64,000 bases of DNA from Actinomycetes bacterium (GCA_024637035.1 JAGXFW010000012.1:39149-103148), one strand, 5' to 3'; shown: positions 52,526-61,260, counted from the stretch's first letter. The notes: generated by a model from the sequence alone, not told the origin. Numbers and translations are program-made.

Positions 52526-53908
52526 TCAGACGCCCACGAACGGTTTACGGTTCAGGTAGTGGCCGGCACCGGCCCGGCCGACGAAGGCACCTTCATCTAC
52601 CACGAGCTCCCCGCGCTGCATCACGGTGCGCACCGCGCCCTTGACGGCCATGCCTTCGTACGGGGTGTAGTCGAGGTTCTGGGTCTGGGTGGCGGCGGAG
52701 ATGACGGCGTCGACGGTGGGATCGAAGATCACCAGGTCGGCGTCGCTGCCCGGGGCGATGACGCCCTTCTCCGGATACATGCCGAAGAACCGGGCGGGGG
52801 CGGCGCACAACAACTCCACGAGCTTCGCCATGCCGATACGACCGCTCTGCACCCCGATGGTGTGCAACACGAGGAGCCGATGCTCGATGCCGGGGGCGCC
52901 GTTCGGGATCTTGCTGAAGTCCCCGCGACCCAACTCCTTCTGACCGGCGAGGTTGAAGGGGCAGTGGTCGGTGGCTATCACGTGCAGATCACCGGCCGTG
53001 AGTCCCGCCCACAGTTCTTCCCAGTTGCTCTTGTCGCGCAGTGGAGGCGAGCAGACGTACTTAGCGCCCTGGAAGTCGGGCTCGTCGTAGTTGTCCACCG
53101 ACAGCGCCAGGTACTGCGGACACGTTTCGGCGTAGACCGGGAGGCCGCGGTCGCGGGCCGCCCGCACCTTGTCGAGCGCTTCCTTGCAGCTCAGATGCAC
53201 GATGTAGATGGGGGCGTCGGCCTGCTCGGCGAGGAAGATGGCGCGGCCGGTGGCCTCGCCCTCCACGCCCGGAGGACGGCTGGTGGCATGGTGCTTCGGT
53301 TCGGTAAGTCCGGCCGCTAGGTGTTCCTTCACCAGTACGTCGATCACGTCGCCGTTCTCGGCGTGCACGCTGATCAGGGCCCCGACCTCTTTGGCTTTCT
53401 TGAGGGCGCGGAACAGGGCGGCGTCGTCGACCATGAGCGCACCCTTGTACGCCATGAAGAGCTTCAGGCTGGTGACGCCGTCGGCGACGAGCGTGGGGAA
53501 CTCGGCGAGAGCATCGTCGGTGAGGTCGGTGACCGCCACGTGGAACCCGTAGTCGATCACGGCCTTGCCCGCCGCCTTCTCCTTCCAGGTCGCGAGCGCG
53601 GCGCCGAGCGACTCGCCCTTCGACTGGATGGCGAAGTCGACGATGGCGGTGGTCCCGCCCACGGCCGCCGCCTTCGTGCCGGTGTGGAAGTCATCGGCCG
53701 AGGTGGTTCCCCCGAAGGGCATGTCCAGGTGGGTGTGCACGTCGACGCAGCCGGGCAGGACGTACGCTCCCCGGGCGTCGATCACCGACGCGCCCTCCGC
53801 GTTCAAGCCGTGCCCCACGGCGACGATGCGGGCGTCGTCTATCAGAACGTCGGCGCGGAACTCGCCGCCGGCATTCACGACCACGCCGTTGGTGATGATC
53901 GTCTTCAC
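52526..53908 (-). CDS. hydA: Dihydropyrimidinase / hydantoinase
   Basis: A 460-residue amidohydrolase that opens dihydrouracil or hydantoin rings. GCVDVHTHLDMPFGGTTSAD gives the HxH metal ligands and the TSLKLFMAYKG segment holds the carbamylated lysine; VHAENGD, IYIVHLSC and TDHCPF supply the remaining His/Asp ligands. The length is typical. GTG 53908 has AAAGGACGG upstream. With preA and the NCS1 permease it forms a reductive pyrimidine-degradation set, without the beta-ureidopropionase that should come next. Confidence 0.93.
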   Translation of the reverse strand: MKTIITNGVVVNAGGEFRADVLIDDARIVAVGHGLNAEGASVIDARGAYVLPGCVDVHTHLDMPFGGTTSADDFHTGTKAAAVGGTTAIVDFAIQSKGESLGAALATWKEKAAGKAVIDYGFHVAVTDLTDDALAEFPTLVADGVTSLKLFMAYKGALMVDDAALFRALKKAKEVGALISVHAENGDVIDVLVKEHLAAGLTEPKHHATSRPPGVEGEATGRAIFLAEQADAPIYIVHLSCKEALDKVRAARDRGLPVYAETCPQYLALSVDNYDEPDFQGAKYVCSPPLRDKSNWEELWAGLTAGDLHVIATDHCPFNLAGQKELGRGDFSKIPNGAPGIEHRLLVLHTIGVQSGRIGMAKLVELLCAAPARFFGMYPEKGVIAPGSDADLVIFDPTVDAVISAATQTQNLDYTPYEGMAVKGAVRTVMQRGELVVDEGAFVGRAGAGHYLNRKPFVGV

Positions 53909-53927
53909 TCTGACCGTCCTTTCATCT

Positions 53928-55268
53928 CTAGATCACTGCCTGGCGACGTAGCGCTTCGATGGACTCTTCGTCCATGCCGAGGCGCTCGCGCAGTAGTTCC
54001 TCGGTGTGCTCTCCCAATGAGGCCACCCAGGTGCGGGGTGTGGCACCTCCGGTGGAGAGTCTGAGCGGGCTGCCGGCCACCCGGAAGCTCCTCCCCTCAC
54101 GATCCGCGACCTCCACGAGCATCTCGCGCGCCGCGATCTGGGGGTCGTTCACCACGGCCTCTATGCCGTTGACCGGTCCGCAGGGCACTCCCGCGTCCAG
54201 CAGGGTCACGAGCCACTCCGCGCTGGTCCGTGCGGCGAAGATGGGGGAGAGTGCTCCCTCGAGCGCCCCGTGGTTCGCCGTCCGATCGCGGTTCGTCGCG
54301 AAACGGACGTCGGCCGTGAGCGCCCCCGCACCCGTGACATCGCAGAGGTGCTCCCAGAGCGCGTCGTTGCCGGCGGCCACCACGATGTGCCCGTCGGAGG
54401 TGGCGAAGGCCTGGAACGGAGTGATGGCCGGATGACGGGTGCCCAGCCGGCCGGGAGCGACGTCTTCGAGGTCGTTCCGCACGATCGCGTTCTCGAGCAG
54501 GGCGACCACGGAGTCGAGCATCGCCACGTCAACGTGTGCCCCGAGGCCGGTGGACTCGCGCTCCAGCAGCGCGGCCAAGATCCCGGTCACCAGGAAGAGG
54601 GCGGCCGAAAGGTCGCCCATCGAAGCGCCCACCCGCACCGGGCCACCGTGCTCCTCGCCGGTGACGGCCATGAGGCCGCCCATGGCCTGGGCTACCACGT
54701 CGTAGGCGGGGCGATCGGCGTAGGGGCCGGTCTGGCCGAATCCGGAGCAGCTCGCGTACACCAGTCCAGGGTTGCGCGCGTGCACTTCGTCCCATCCGAG
54801 TCCGAGGCCGGCCATCACACCGGGGCGGAAGTTCTCAACGAGCACGTCTGCCTGATCGGCCAACCGGAGGAACGCGTCGCGGCCGGGTTCCGACTTGAGG
54901 TCGAGGGTGACGCTCTTCTTGCCCCGGTTCAGGCTGGCGTAGTAGGCGCTGGAGCCCGCGTTGAAGGGGCCGTAGGCGCGGGAATCGTCGCCCTGGCCGG
55001 GGCGCTCGACCTTGATCACCTCTGCACCGAGGTCGGCGAGGATCATCGTGGCATACGGGCCGGCCAGCACCCGGGTCGCATCGAGCACGACCGTCCCCTG
55101 CAGCGGAGATCGGCGCGGCTCGGCGGCGCTGGATGTCGCGGCGGCATGCTCCGTGTCTCTTCCCCCGGGGGTCTGATGTGCCGGTGTAACGGTCGGTCTG
55201 ACGCGCTCAGCGTACAACTGACTGGGTGGGCGGTCAATAGTGAATCGGCGCGACCGCTGACCGGGCAT
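53928..55268 (-). CDS. CaiB/BaiF-family (class III) CoA transferase
   Basis: The conserved region, about 390 residues, runs from LQGTVVLDATRVLAGPYATM, through ILADLGAEVIKVERPGQGDD, NRGKKSVTLDLKSEPGR, and VGASMGDLSAALFLVTGI (catalytic Asp), to HTEELLRERLGM. It transfers CoA between carboxylates; the substrate is unknown. Being first in the pyrimidine operon, it might handle beta-alanine- or malonate-derived acids, a guess. The start is uncertain: ATG 55268 adds about 58 non-conserved residues, TTG 55217 is an alternative, and no start lies between 55217 and the conserved LQG. Confidence 0.82.
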   Translation of the reverse strand: MPGQRSRRFTIDRPPSQLYAERVRPTVTPAHQTPGGRDTEHAAATSSAAEPRRSPLQGTVVLDATRVLAGPYATMILADLGAEVIKVERPGQGDDSRAYGPFNAGSSAYYASLNRGKKSVTLDLKSEPGRDAFLRLADQADVLVENFRPGVMAGLGLGWDEVHARNPGLVYASCSGFGQTGPYADRPAYDVVAQAMGGLMAVTGEEHGGPVRVGASMGDLSAALFLVTGILAALLERESTGLGAHVDVAMLDSVVALLENAIVRNDLEDVAPGRLGTRHPAITPFQAFATSDGHIVVAAGNDALWEHLCDVTGAGALTADVRFATNRDRTANHGALEGALSPIFAARTSAEWLVTLLDAGVPCGPVNGIEAVVNDPQIAAREMLVEVADREGRSFRVAGSPLRLSTGGATPRTWVASLGEHTEELLRERLGMDEESIEALRRQAVI

Positions 55269-55535
55269 CCAGTCTGAGGCGGCATGGTGCATCGGGCATC
55301 CACGCGTCTGTGCAGCGCGGTTCCCCACCGCTCGTGTACGGGGTACCGATGCCGTGCTTGGAGTCGGCGGAGCGATTGTCGCGAGTGAGTGCATGATCCC
55401 CCTGGGTGGCGCCGGGGTCGTCCCCGAACCGCCGCCATCAACCGCCACAGTAGCCAGGGCGGGTGTGCGCGGTCCAGTGGTATGCTGCACACATGTCTTC
55501 TGCCGATTCAGCAGGCTGCACAAGGACCGCTTGAC

Positions 55536-55754
55536 GTGGGCGCTGCATCGTTCATACAGATCGCGGCCGTCGCCGTGGGGCTCCTGGGCCTGTGCTTCTT
55601 CGCGTTCTTCGGGGCATACTACGTGCGCAACCGCAGGATTGCCCTGGGCAGGGGCGAACAGTCCGTGGATGACGTTGGGGAGCGCCCCATTGGGGCGGCC
55701 TCGGGACGAGAACAGTCGGTCGATGACGTGGAGTGGGAGAAGGAGGGCGCATGA
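55536..55754 (+). CDS. Small single-helix membrane protein
   Basis: A 72-residue protein from GTG 55536 (AAGGA 9 nt upstream). A single strong helix (FIQIAAVAVGLLGLCFFAFFGAYYV) is followed by a basic stop-transfer (RNRRIALGR) and an acidic tail in which EQSVDDV occurs twice. No recognised family. It overlaps the next gene by ATGA, and the three genes 55.5-57.7 kb look like an envelope operon. Confidence 0.65.
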   Translation: MGAASFIQIAAVAVGLLGLCFFAFFGAYYVRNRRIALGRGEQSVDDVGERPIGAASGREQSVDDVEWEKEGA

Positions 55755-56536
55755 CGACTCGTACCGGTGGCACCCGGCGGAAGACCGCATCGCTGATCGC
55801 GGCATCGATCCTGACGCTGGTGCTTGTGGCGGCCGCAGGGTGCAAGATCGAGATGTCGCTCGACACGGTGATCGAAGCCGACGGCTCCGGCACGGTGGGT
55901 GTGCGCCTGGCCGCCGACAAAGAGATGCGTGACCTGATCGCCCAGCAGGCGGGGGGCGAGGGTGATCTCTTCGGCGAGTTCGAGAGCGGTGTCCCGGAGG
56001 GATGGGAGTCGAACTCCGACACCGATGCCGACGGCACGCGCTGGGTGAAGGCGACCCGATCGTTCGCCGACCCGAGTGAGTTGCAGGCCTTCCTGGCGGA
56101 GGGTGCGGACGGCGCTCAGGGACCGGCCGAGACCATCGGCGCCCAGAACTTCTCGCTCACCCAAGAGCGTACCTTCTTCTGGGTGAAGACCGAGTTCTCG
56201 GCCGATTGGGACCCCGACTCGGCCATGGCTGAGATGAGCGCGGAAGCGCCGCCAGGCACGGACCCAGCGTCCATTGCCAGCATCTTCCAGGTGGAGAACC
56301 GCCTGACGCTTCCCGGTTCGATCGGAGACAACAACGCGGATGAGGTCGACGGGAAGACCTTGATCTGGCGGCCGCTCGTCTCGGGTGTCACGCAGATGAC
56401 GGCCTCGTCGGTGACGTATCGGTTGCCCGCGATCGCCGGTATCGGTGTGGTCGTGGCCGTGCTTCTGGGCGTCATCGGGTGGGGGGTGCTCCTGGTGATA
56501 CGCAGAGGCAGGGCGCAGCCTGGTGGCCCGGTTTGA
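55751..56536 (+). CDS. LppM-like lipoprotein
   Basis: A 261-residue protein. A basic N-terminus and hydrophobic helix end in a lipobox (VAAAGC, Cys31); the next 190 residues resemble the LppM domain (IEMSLDTVIEADGSGTVGVR, then WVKATRSFADPSELQAF and SVTYRLP), and a C-terminal helix (IAGIGVVVAVLLGVIGWGVLLV) with basic RRGRAQ anchors the far end. LppM is a mycobacterial surface protein; the function here is unknown. GGAGGG is 3 nt before the ATG, inside the upstream gene. Confidence 0.78.
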   Translation: MTTRTGGTRRKTASLIAASILTLVLVAAAGCKIEMSLDTVIEADGSGTVGVRLAADKEMRDLIAQQAGGEGDLFGEFESGVPEGWESNSDTDADGTRWVKATRSFADPSELQAFLAEGADGAQGPAETIGAQNFSLTQERTFFWVKTEFSADWDPDSAMAEMSAEAPPGTDPASIASIFQVENRLTLPGSIGDNNADEVDGKTLIWRPLVSGVTQMTASSVTYRLPAIAGIGVVVAVLLGVIGWGVLLVIRRGRAQPGGPV

Positions 56537-56545
56537 TAGGATCAG

Positions 56546-57724
56546 GTGAGTCGGCGCAGGGGGCCATTGTTGGCTTGTAGACGAAACAGTCGCGCGAACA
56601 CGCATAGCGTGAACACTCGTTCGGTGCTTGGAGCCGCGGGCGTCGCGCTGTTCGCCGCGACCCTTCTCTTCGTCACGGCAGCGGCGATCTTCCCTGCCGA
56701 CGCGCCCGCGTCCAAGTTGAGCGACGCGAAGAACGACCTGCAGGCCACGAGGTCGGCGCTGAACAAGATCCAGGCGGAACTCGACCAACTCACCGAAAGC
56801 TACCTGCGCGCCGAATCGCGTCTCTATGAGCTGGACGACGCAGTCGACGTGGCCGAGAAGGACATCGCGCGCTCCCGCCAAGACCTCGAGACCGTGCGTG
56901 TGCAACTCCTTGACCGCATGGTGCGCGTGTACAAGGAGGGGCGGGGGTCCGTGCCGCTCTTCCTCGAGGTGCTCTTCGAGGGTGAAGATTTCACAACGGT
57001 GATGGAGCGTCTGAAGCTGCTCAACCTGGTCGCCGTGCAGGACAACGACACACTCGACCAGGTGACCCGGCACCTCCGGCAGGTGGAGGATCGGGAGCGG
57101 GAACTCAGCGAGATGCGCGCCCAGCAGGAAGCCGACCTCACAGAGCTTGAAGCGGCCCAGGCCGCCATGGATCAGCGCATGACAACCATGGCCGGTGAGT
57201 ACAAGCGCCTGAAGAAGCGGGTGGCCGCGCTCGAGGAGGAGGCCCGGCGGGCCGCCGAGGCGGAGAAGGCACGGGCTCGGTCCGCGGCATCGTCTTCCCC
57301 GGGCACCGCCTCCTCGGTGAAGGGCTTCGTCTTTCCCGTTGACGGGCCGCACTCGTTCATCAACGACTGGGGCTACCCACGGTCCGGCGGTCGCTCGCAT
57401 AAGGGCACCGACATCATGGCGCCGCGCGGCACGCCGGTGGTGGCCGTGGTCTCGGGGCGCATCGGCCGGACGTCGTATGGCTCGGGCCTGGGCGGCACGA
57501 CGATCTGGCTCAACGGCAGCAACGGCACGAGCTACTACTACGCGCACCTCAACGGCATCGCGGGTGGCATCCGGGGTGGCGTCTCGGTGCGCGCCGGCCA
57601 GGTGATCGGATACGTGGGAAGTACCGGGAACGCACGCGGAGGCGCCCCGCACCTTCACTTCGAGATCCGCCCGGGCGGCGGCGGCGCCGTGAACCCGTAC
57701 TACATCTTGAAGGCCTCGGACTAG
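56546..57724 (+). CDS. M23-family murein endopeptidase with coiled coil
   Basis: A 392-residue exported protein. A signal/anchor helix (about 28-48) is followed by a long coiled coil (55-265: KNDLQATRSALNKIQAELDQ, DLETVRVQLLDRMVRVYKEG, RRAAEAEKARAR) with a mid-segment LFLEVLFEGEDFTTVMERL, and the LytM/M23 domain with HKGTD (first Zn ligands) and HLHFE (HxH) intact. The layout is that of EnvC/PcsB/RipA-type wall hydrolases or their regulators. The catalytic residues are present, so activity is likely. Confidence 0.9.
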   Translation: MSRRRGPLLACRRNSRANTHSVNTRSVLGAAGVALFAATLLFVTAAAIFPADAPASKLSDAKNDLQATRSALNKIQAELDQLTESYLRAESRLYELDDAVDVAEKDIARSRQDLETVRVQLLDRMVRVYKEGRGSVPLFLEVLFEGEDFTTVMERLKLLNLVAVQDNDTLDQVTRHLRQVEDRERELSEMRAQQEADLTELEAAQAAMDQRMTTMAGEYKRLKKRVAALEEEARRAAEAEKARARSAASSSPGTASSVKGFVFPVDGPHSFINDWGYPRSGGRSHKGTDIMAPRGTPVVAVVSGRIGRTSYGSGLGGTTIWLNGSNGTSYYYAHLNGIAGGIRGGVSVRAGQVIGYVGSTGNARGGAPHLHFEIRPGGGGAVNPYYILKASD

Positions 57725-57917
57725 GGGCCGGGTCGGGACGGCGTCGTTCACGCCGCAATATCGGCGCCCATCAGAGCGACGATTGAGGGGACTGTCTGCT
57801 CATATCGGGTTCTGCGCGACTGGTGCTTGGTTTCCTCTCAGGAGGCTGAAGAAGTTCGTGGAACGCGGATGACGCCGGGCGCGGATGTGGAACTCCTCTC
57901 GGCGTGGCGGCAATGAA

Positions 57918-58196
57918 ATGACACTTCTCGAAGCGATCAAGTCTCTCGCAGCTCTCGACCAGGAGAGCACGATCTACGCAGCCGAGCCTTGGACAGACGC
58001 GTCCACCGTCGTTGTAGAAAGGGAACCAAAGGGCGGGACTACTGCATCGGCGGACGGTGAGCACGGGCTGAAGTACTTCTTGGAAGTGTTCATCGCGCGG
58101 GACTTCATCGAAGACTGGTCGGCCGGCCTTGACACGGAACCGACGTTGCAGGAGACATGCGCAAGGCTGATTCAATGCGCGACGAGAGATGCCTAG
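57918..58196 (+). CDS. Small hypothetical protein
   Basis: A 92-residue acidic protein (TLLEAIKSLAALDQESTIYA, a WTDAS segment, then YFLEVFIARDFIEDW and a helical LQETCARLIQCATRDA). I do not recognise the family; the style (a short N-terminal helix, WxxA, FLEVF...DW) is seen in small stand-alone bacterial proteins, including some immunity-type ones, but there is no toxin nearby to pair with it. The ATG at 57918 follows a weak ribosome site. Confidence 0.5.
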   Translation: MTLLEAIKSLAALDQESTIYAAEPWTDASTVVVEREPKGGTTASADGEHGLKYFLEVFIARDFIEDWSAGLDTEPTLQETCARLIQCATRDA

Positions 58197-58366
58197 TGTT
58201 GCAGGAACACTCCGCCGCTGGCGAGAGTGCCGGTGTGTGTCGGTCCTCGTTGGCTGCCGGATGAAGAGCGGTGTCGTGCACCGTTGACCCCATCAAACGA
58301 TGTGAAGACGACCTGCTAGCAGTTCGGCCCGGCCTTCCCTCGTCGCTGGCTCAATGAGCGGAAAAG

Positions 58367-58381
58367 GTATAGAATCTATAC
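58367..58381 (+). promoter_or_regulatory. Perfect palindrome at the brnT promoter
   Basis: GTATAG-AAT-CTATAC, a perfect 6-3-6 inverted repeat, unusually AT-rich for this genome, 22 nt before brnT. It contains TATAGA and TATACT, either of which can serve as a -10 box. It is a natural candidate for the operator bound by BrnA or the BrnT-BrnA complex in autoregulation. Confidence 0.7.
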
Positions 58382-58402
58382 TGCTCAGCCTAAGGAGGTG
58401 AG

Positions 58403-58672
58403 GTGCAGCAGTCGTTCGAGTTCGACGAAGCCAAGAGCCGCGCCAACCACCAGAAGCACGGTATCGACTTCGTGGAGGCTCAGGACCTGTGGCTCGACGG
58501 GAACCTGCTCCGCATCGCGGCCCGTTCGGAATCAGACGCGCGATTCGTCTTCGTGGGACTGCTGAACGGCAGGCACTGGTCGGCGATCGCCACCTTCCGG
58601 GGTAGAACGATAAGGCTCATCTCCGTACGGAGGGCGCGTCCTTTGGAGGTAGAGGCGTATGAAAGCGAGTGA
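58403..58672 (+). CDS. brnT: BrnT-family toxin
   Basis: An 89-residue RNase-type toxin of the type II brnTA system. The start FEFDEAKSRANHQKHGIDFVEA, the central SDARFVFVGLLNGRHWSAIATF and the closing RLISVRRARPLEVEAYE follow the family pattern. GTG 58403 is preceded by TAAGGAGGT, one of the strongest ribosome sites in the window. As usual for this system the toxin is first and overlaps the antitoxin, here by 14 nt. Confidence 0.92.
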   Translation: MQQSFEFDEAKSRANHQKHGIDFVEAQDLWLDGNLLRIAARSESDARFVFVGLLNGRHWSAIATFRGRTIRLISVRRARPLEVEAYESE

Positions 58673-58886
58673 GCTCGACAAGAAGTTCGACGATGGCGTC
58701 GAGGACATCATCGACGAACTCGACATGACGACCGCAACGCGGCCGAACAAGGAACAGCGCCGCGTGAACGTGGATTTCCCCACGTGGATGGTCGAGTCCC
58801 TGGACCGCGAAGCCAGCCGTCTTGGGGTGACGAGGCAGTCGATCATCAAGATCTGGATCGCGGAGCGACTCGAGAAAGCAAGCTAG
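58659..58886 (+). CDS. brnA: BrnA-family antitoxin (ribbon-helix-helix)
   Basis: A 75-residue antitoxin. An acidic N-terminal segment (ASELDKKFDDGVEDIIDEL), likely to contact the toxin, is followed by a ribbon-helix-helix DNA-binding part (RRVNVDFPTWMVESLDREAS, then LGVTRQSIIKIWIAERLEK). It should neutralise BrnT and repress the operon, probably at the palindrome upstream. A clear hairpin terminator follows the gene. Confidence 0.88.
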   Translation: MKASELDKKFDDGVEDIIDELDMTTATRPNKEQRRVNVDFPTWMVESLDREASRLGVTRQSIIKIWIAERLEKAS

Positions 58887-58923
58887 GCCGACGACCGGGG
58901 GTTTGCTGATTTGTGCTCGGCCG

Positions 58924-58956
58924 CGAGCCGCGGCCACCGCGGCTCGGGTTCTTCTT
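58924..58956 (+). terminator. Rho-independent terminator of brnTA
   Basis: A perfect 10-bp stem (CGAGCCGCGG with CCGCGGCTCG), a 3-nt loop and a following T-rich stretch (GGTTCTTCTT) just after brnA. The remaining bases to 59152 contain a weak promoter-like TTGACG (58996) and nothing else I can name. Confidence 0.75.
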
Positions 58957-59152
58957 GGGTCCCGCTGCCCCCGCAGCTTCTTCCTTGTTCTCGGCTTGAC
59001 GCTGTTCTGAAGCCTCCGCTTACTGTCGGCACAACAGGACGCCAATCCGGCCTGAAGGTGTGCCGGGCGCCCCATGATGGGAAGAGCGTCCGGTACTGCG
59101 GGCGTGCGCGGACACGCACGCGTCGAGAACCGGACCTCAGGGGGTTGTGAGC

Positions 59153-59833
59153 GTGATCCTCGTCGTCGAAGACGAACCGAGCATCAGCGAGGTGGTCTGC
59201 CTGTACCTTCGGCGGGCCGGCTTCGCGGTGACGGCCGTCCGCGACGGGCAGGAGGCGCTCGACGTGCTCGCCCAGCGGTCGGTGGAACTCGTGGTGCTCG
59301 ACCTCATGCTCCCCCGGGTGGACGGCCTGGAGGTGACCCGGCGGCTGCGCGCGCACAGCGAGATCCCTATCATCATGTTGACGGCTCGGGGGAGTGAGGC
59401 GGACCGCATCGCCGGGCTCGAACTCGGGGCCGACGACTACGTGGTGAAGCCGTTCAGTCCGCAGGAGCTGGTGAGCCGTGTGCGAGCGGTGCTGCGGAGG
59501 GCGCGGGGTACGTCCCCGGAACCCTCGCTCGAACCCCCCTTGCGCTACGAGGGCCTCGAGATCGACCCTCGCACCAGACTGGTGGTCGTGGAAGGTGCGG
59601 AGCGCACGCTCACCACCAAGGAGTTCGATCTGCTGTGGGCCCTGGCATCGAACCCCCGTCGCGCCTTCAACCGCGAACAACTCCTGGAGCGCGCCTGGGG
59701 TTCCTCCGACTACATCGACCCGAGCACGGTGACCGTGCACGTCCGCCGGCTCCGGGAGAAGGTGGAACGCGACCCCTCGGAACCGCGGCACATCATCACG
59801 GTGTGGGGTCTTGGCTACAGGTTCGACCCGTGA
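59153..59833 (+). CDS. OmpR/PhoB-family response regulator
   Basis: About 226 residues. The receiver domain has the acidic pair (VVEDE), phospho-acceptor Asp in [12 protein letters not shown], Thr in IIMLTARG and Lys in YVVKPFSP; the winged-helix output domain has [20 protein letters not shown] and [14 protein letters not shown]. All key residues are present, so it should be functional. Starting at GTG 59153 gives 8-nt spacing from AGGGGG; GTG 59147 is also possible. Its cognate kinase gene, overlapping by GTGA, is broken. It is the obvious candidate to bind the 11-bp repeat array at 61316-61353. Confidence 0.9.
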   Translation: MILVVEDEPSISEVVCLYLRRAGFAVTAVRDGQEALDVLAQRSVELVVLDLMLPRVDGLEVTRRLRAHSEIPIIMLTARGSEADRIAGLELGADDYVVKPFSPQELVSRVRAVLRRARGTSPEPSLEPPLRYEGLEIDPRTRLVVVEGAERTLTTKEFDLLWALASNPRRAFNREQLLERAWGSSDYIDPSTVTVHVRRLREKVERDPSEPRHIITVWGLGYRFDP

Positions 59834-60359
59834 AAGGCGCCGGCTTGAAGCTGCGTCTGCCGGTGTTCGCCGGGGGCATCGTGGCCGCCTTCGTGGCCGC
59901 TCTGGTGCTGTTCGGCCTGCTTCTGGGTCCGTCGCGCGCCGACCTCGAGGCGATGGCCCTCTTCCTAGCGATCACCGCCACCGCGTCCATCGCCGTGGGC
60001 TACGTGGCCGCCCGTTCGGGCTGGATGCGGCGCTCGCCCCACGTTTCCTGGACCCTCCTCGCCGGCTTCCTACTCACCGGCGTACTCGCCTTCGTGAACG
60101 TGTTCGCCACAGCCCGCCTCATGTTCGTGGCAGGCACGACCGTTTCTTCCGCGGTGACCGCTCACGGCCTCAGGACAGCGGCGGAGCGGGGCTCGGGCTG
60201 GCCATCGTGCGGGGCATCGTGACCGCGCACGGAGGGCGCGTGGGCGTGGACAGCCAGGTAGGAAGCGGCACGCGCTTCAGCTTCCTGCTTCCGCGAACCG
60301 TGGCCCGGGGGAGCACCGAGTTCGGTTCCGGACTCGGAGGTGTCGGACTCGGCGGCTGA
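59830..60359 (+). pseudogene. Histidine kinase with large internal deletion
   Basis: Starting at GTG 59830, which overlaps the regulator stop, the frame gives two or more membrane segments ([20 protein letters not shown] and beyond) as far as about 60140. There the sequence jumps, in another frame, to [20 protein letters not shown], then [15 protein letters not shown] and [11 protein letters not shown], the G2 box and end of a HATPase domain. HAMP, HisKA and most of the ATPase domain (several hundred bases) are missing and the parts are out of frame. No functional kinase can be produced. Confidence 0.85.
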
Positions 60360-60447
60360 CGCGGCGGGTCGCTGGGTGGGCCGGCGCTGGCGGTTCGCCG
60401 ACACCGGTTTGCCGCGCCGGGTGGTCCGGCGGGCGATCCCGACGCAG

Positions 60448-60478
60448 AACGGGGCGGCGCTGCACGCGCCACCCCGTT
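60448..60478. terminator. Hairpin after the kinase pseudogene
   Basis: A 12-bp stem with one mismatch (AACGGGGcGGCGC with GCGCCaCCCCGTT) and a 5-nt loop, between the kinase remnant and the convergent spondin-domain pseudogene. Confidence 0.6.
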
Positions 60479-60516
60479 CACATCCTTCAGTGGTTCGGGA
60501 GCCGGTCATCCTGCGA

Positions 60517-60556
60517 CCGGAACCGGAACCGGAACCGGAACCGGAACCGGAGCCGG
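60517..60556 (+). repeat. CCGGAA hexamer microsatellite
   Basis: Five exact CCGGAA units, then CCGGAG and CCGG, 40 bp in all, next to the end of the spondin-domain pseudogene. Such repeats can change length by replication slippage; here it lies outside any intact gene. Confidence 0.9.
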
Positions 60557-60561
60557 ATGGG

Positions 60562-61260
60562 TCAGTCGTCCAGCATCCTCACGGTGAGCATGGCCGAGGG
60601 ACCCGTCCAGCCGAACAGCGCCGGATCCAGATCGCCCACGCCGAGGATCCCCGGGTGCATCATGATGCGTTCGTGCTCGGGGGCTCGGAGCATGCCACCA
60701 CCGGGAGGGCCGGGGATGTAGGGCGAGAGTTCGTTGTTCATCTCGGTGCCGGCGTCATACGTCATCAAGGATCGCGTGATGGCTCCCTCGCCTCTCGGCA
60801 GGCGCAGACGATCGACTCCGGTGAAACCGTCGTTGGTGCTGACCAGCATGGCGGCCAGGGACAGACGATCCCTCCGCTGTGCGGTCAGGGTGACCGTGAC
60901 CGATTCCCCGGGAAAGATCGGGGCGGCTAGTGCCACCACGTCTTCAACATTGCTGGAGGCCGAGGCCCGTGCCGCCGCGGGCGCATTGTTACCGCTCTCG
61001 GCGATCATGCGCAGTTCGTCAGTGGCGTACTTGTCGATCCGGAACAGCCTGTAACCGTGCCCGGTGACGAACAACGGCGGAGAGAGGATCTGGTTCCCCG
61101 TCAGGTTCTTCAGCGTCACCTCGTAGGTGACCGCATCGTGCGCGTCATCCGACGCCTGTGCCCGGGCCAGTGGAAGCACCAGCACCAAGGCCTACATCAT
61201 CACCGCCACGAGTGCGACCTGCCAGAAGCGCCTTCGTTGGATCTCTACTGCTGTAGTCAT
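60562..61260 (-). pseudogene. Spondin-domain secreted protein with amber codon in the signal peptide
   Basis: From ATG 61260 (AAGGAG 8 nt upstream) the frame reads MTTAVEIQRRRFWQVALVAV, MM, then TAG (61192-61194) and continues ALVLVLPLARAQASDDAHDA. The mature part is an intact spondin-N-like domain: YEVTLKNLTGNQILSPPLFV, then SGNNAPAAARASASSNVEDV, FPGESVTVTLTA and DAGTEMNNELSPYIPGPPGG. Everything except codon 23 is open, so this is one nonsense mutation in the hydrophobic core of the signal peptide. Internal GTG/TTG codons just after the TAG could restart but without a proper n-region. Confidence 0.75.

Noticed and set aside
55209..55237. TTGACC-17-TACGCT promoter on the minus strand for the CoA-transferase operon
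   Set aside because: It would start transcription downstream of every in-frame start codon that includes the conserved LQGTVV segment, so it is either internal or coincidental; left unannotated.
59040..59150. Cobalamin-riboswitch-like fragments upstream of the response regulator
   Set aside because: Short similar-looking pieces occur, but no ordered set of conserved boxes is present.
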